Source: Lachnospiraceae bacterium
Lineage (GTDB): Bacteria > Bacillota > Clostridia > Lachnospirales > Lachnospiraceae
DNA length: 50,850 nt
Assembly (NCBI GenBank): GCA_017408025.1
Contig: JAFQVJ010000070.1
Location: 1 to 50,850, forward strand
Direction: 5' to 3'
The notes beneath the pieces are model-generated. The model was not told where the DNA came from. It was given only the letters and a program-made list of their open reading frames with translations, and did not search any database. This document shows positions 49,445 through 50,850 of the stretch, one piece after another. Each line of letters begins with the position of its first letter. The stretch's first letter is position 1. Made by a program: the position numbers and the translations under genes.

Positions 49445-50850
49445 ATGAGCGGCTTTTTCGGAGTAGCATCAAAAGAAGATTGCGTATTTGATTTGTTTTT
49501 TGGTATTGATTACCACTCACATCTTGGTACAAGACGTGGCGGTATGGTGGTTTATGGTGAGGATGGTTTTGACAGAGCTATCCACAACATTGAAAATGCT
49601 CCATTCAGAACAAAGTTTGACAGAGATATTCAGGAGATGAAGGGCTATTACGGTATAGGATGCATATCAGATTATGAACCACAGCCACTTATAGTACGTT
49701 CACATCATGGCACATATGCCCTTACTACCGTGTGTAAAATAAATAATACGGACGAGCTTACAAAAATGCTTTTTGACAATGGTCATTCACATTTTCTTGA
49801 GATGAGTGGTGGCGATATAAACCCAACAGAGCTTATAGCATCACTTATTAATCAGAAGGAAAATCTTATCGAGGGTATTACATATGCTCTTGAGCAGGTT
49901 GATGGCTCAGCATCTATTCTCCTTATGAATCAGGCAGGTGTATATGCTGCCAGAGATAAGCATGGTAGAACTCCAATTGTTATAGGCAAAAAGGAGAATG
50001 CGTTCTGTGCATCATTTGAGAATTATGCATACAAGAATCTTGGCTACAAGGATTACAAGGAGCTTGGTCCAGGAGAGGTTGTAGTATTGACAGATAAGTC
50101 TTGTACAACACTTGTTAATCCAGGTAAGGACATGAAGATATGTACATTCCTCTGGGTGTACTACGGATATCCAGCAAGCTCATACGAGGGAATAAGTGTT
50201 GAGAAGATGAGATATCAGTGTGGTGCAAATATGGCAAAGCGTGACAATGTTAAGCCTGATATCGTAGCAGGTGTACCTGATTCAGGTATTGCCCATGCAG
50301 TAGGCTATGCAAATGAGTCGGGAGTTCCATTCTCAAGACCGTTTATCAAGTACACACCTACATGGCCACGCTCGTTTATGCCAACCATTCAGAGTCAGAG
50401 AAATCTTATCGCTAAGATGAAACTGTTGGCAGTTGAAGATTTAATAAAGGATAAGAGTCTTCTTCTTATAGATGATTCTATCGTTAGAGGAACCCAGCTT
50501 GGTGAAACAACAGAGTTCCTTTACCAGAGTGGTGCTAAGGAGGTTCACATCAGACCAGCATGCCCACCGTTGTTGTATGGTTGTAAGTACCTTAATTTTT
50601 CACGTTCCAACTCAGAGATGGATTTGATAACACGTAGAGTTATAGCTAAGCTTGAGGGCGATAATGTGACAGATGAGGTTCTTAAGAAATACGCTGACCC
50701 AGAGACAGAAGAATATGCAAATATGGTAGAGGAGATTCGCAAGGAGCTCAACTTCACATCATTGCAGTTCAGTCGTCTAGATGACATGCTTGATGCAGTA
50801 GGTATAGATAAGTGCAAGCTTTGTACATACTGCTGGAATGGAGAAGAGTA
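49445..50850 (+). CDS. PurF-like amidophosphoribosyltransferase lacking the glutaminase cysteine
   Basis: At least 468 residues; the window ends two bases into the next codon (TA), most likely the stop. The PRPP-binding motif LLLIDDSIVRG (about residues 339-349) and GVPDSG are intact. C-terminal cysteines (CKLCTYC) and an upstream Cys in MKICTF resemble the iron-sulfur ligands of Firmicute PurF. The N-terminus reads MSGFFGVA, where active enzymes have MCGI: the nucleophilic Cys2 is Ser. A glutamine amidotransferase activity is therefore unlikely. It may use ammonia or do something else. GGAAGTGAGGAAAAT precedes the ATG. Confidence 0.85.
   Translation, partial: MSGFFGVASKEDCVFDLFFGIDYHSHLGTRRGGMVVYGEDGFDRAIHNIENAPFRTKFDRDIQEMKGYYGIGCISDYEPQPLIVRSHHGTYALTTVCKINNTDELTKMLFDNGHSHFLEMSGGDINPTELIASLINQKENLIEGITYALEQVDGSASILLMNQAGVYAARDKHGRTPIVIGKKENAFCASFENYAYKNLGYKDYKELGPGEVVVLTDKSCTTLVNPGKDMKICTFLWVYYGYPASSYEGISVEKMRYQCGANMAKRDNVKPDIVAGVPDSGIAHAVGYANESGVPFSRPFIKYTPTWPRSFMPTIQSQRNLIAKMKLLAVEDLIKDKSLLLIDDSIVRGTQLGETTEFLYQSGAKEVHIRPACPPLLYGCKYLNFSRSNSEMDLITRRVIAKLEGDNVTDEVLKKYADPETEEYANMVEEIRKELNFTSLQFSRLDDMLDAVGIDKCKLCTYCWNGEE

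Overview
The window looks like a chromosome segment of a spore-forming, low-GC Firmicute, most likely a gut Lachnospiraceae (Roseburia/Agathobacter/Butyrivibrio-like). This rests on the AT-rich sequence, strong AGGAGG ribosome binding sites, a T-box-controlled ileS, a spoIID-spoIIQ pair, a reverse rubrerythrin next to a PerR-type regulator, and the DUF1934, DUF2500 and TrpB2 families. No rRNA, tRNA or CRISPR array was found.

Layout. (1) 1-6010: remnant of a Mu-like transposable phage with repressor-like gene, MuA-type transposase, MuB-type ATPase, Mor-type activator, scaffold, major capsid protein and a second, nonsense-interrupted Mor gene. No portal, terminase or tail genes are present. (2) 6092-9322: small zinc-ribbon lipoprotein, then a radical SAM protein plus partner of a DNA-repair-linked family behind a promoter carrying two LexA-like boxes, then DUF1934. 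(3) 9394-10845: pncB on the minus strand. (4) 11117-17540: a compact cluster of unknown function. It holds a two-TM protein, a small M50-like membrane protease, a 79-residue Cys-containing membrane peptide followed by a hairpin, a double-thioredoxin/CcdA-like fusion, an unknown protein, a cysteine desulfurase, an ABC ATPase and a permease split by a frame change. I read it as a candidate peptide maturation and export system. (5) 17627-18958: plsC-like acyltransferase and a membrane-anchored Lys-rich protein. (6) 19099-25324: a regulator with two HTH-TPR units, a convergent 49-residue secreted pre-peptide, a large inverted repeat placed between divergent promoters, a secreted protein, a membrane-anchored protein and an ABC transporter. 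This looks like a peptide-signalling system with its target operon. (7) 25390-35095: T-box/ileS, glgP, spoIID, spoIIQ, hlyIII and perR. (8) 35244-44137: rubrerythrin whose 3' end is the insertion site of an 8.3-kb integrative element. The element has 40-bp direct att repeats, a tyrosine integrase, serine recombinase, HNH protein, WYL regulator and several unknown genes. (9) 44141-50850: a 63-bp tandem repeat made of micro-ORFs, DUF2500, an esterase, mntP behind a yybP-ykoY Mn riboswitch, a small hypothetical gene, trpB2, and a PurF-like gene that lacks the glutaminase cysteine and runs off the window end.

The main leads are regions 4 and 6. They are separate gene neighbourhoods, each combining a small peptide gene with processing, transport or regulatory genes, and neither matches a system I can name. 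The integrative element is also notable for how precisely it rebuilds the gene it enters. All functional statements come from reading the sequence; no database search was run.
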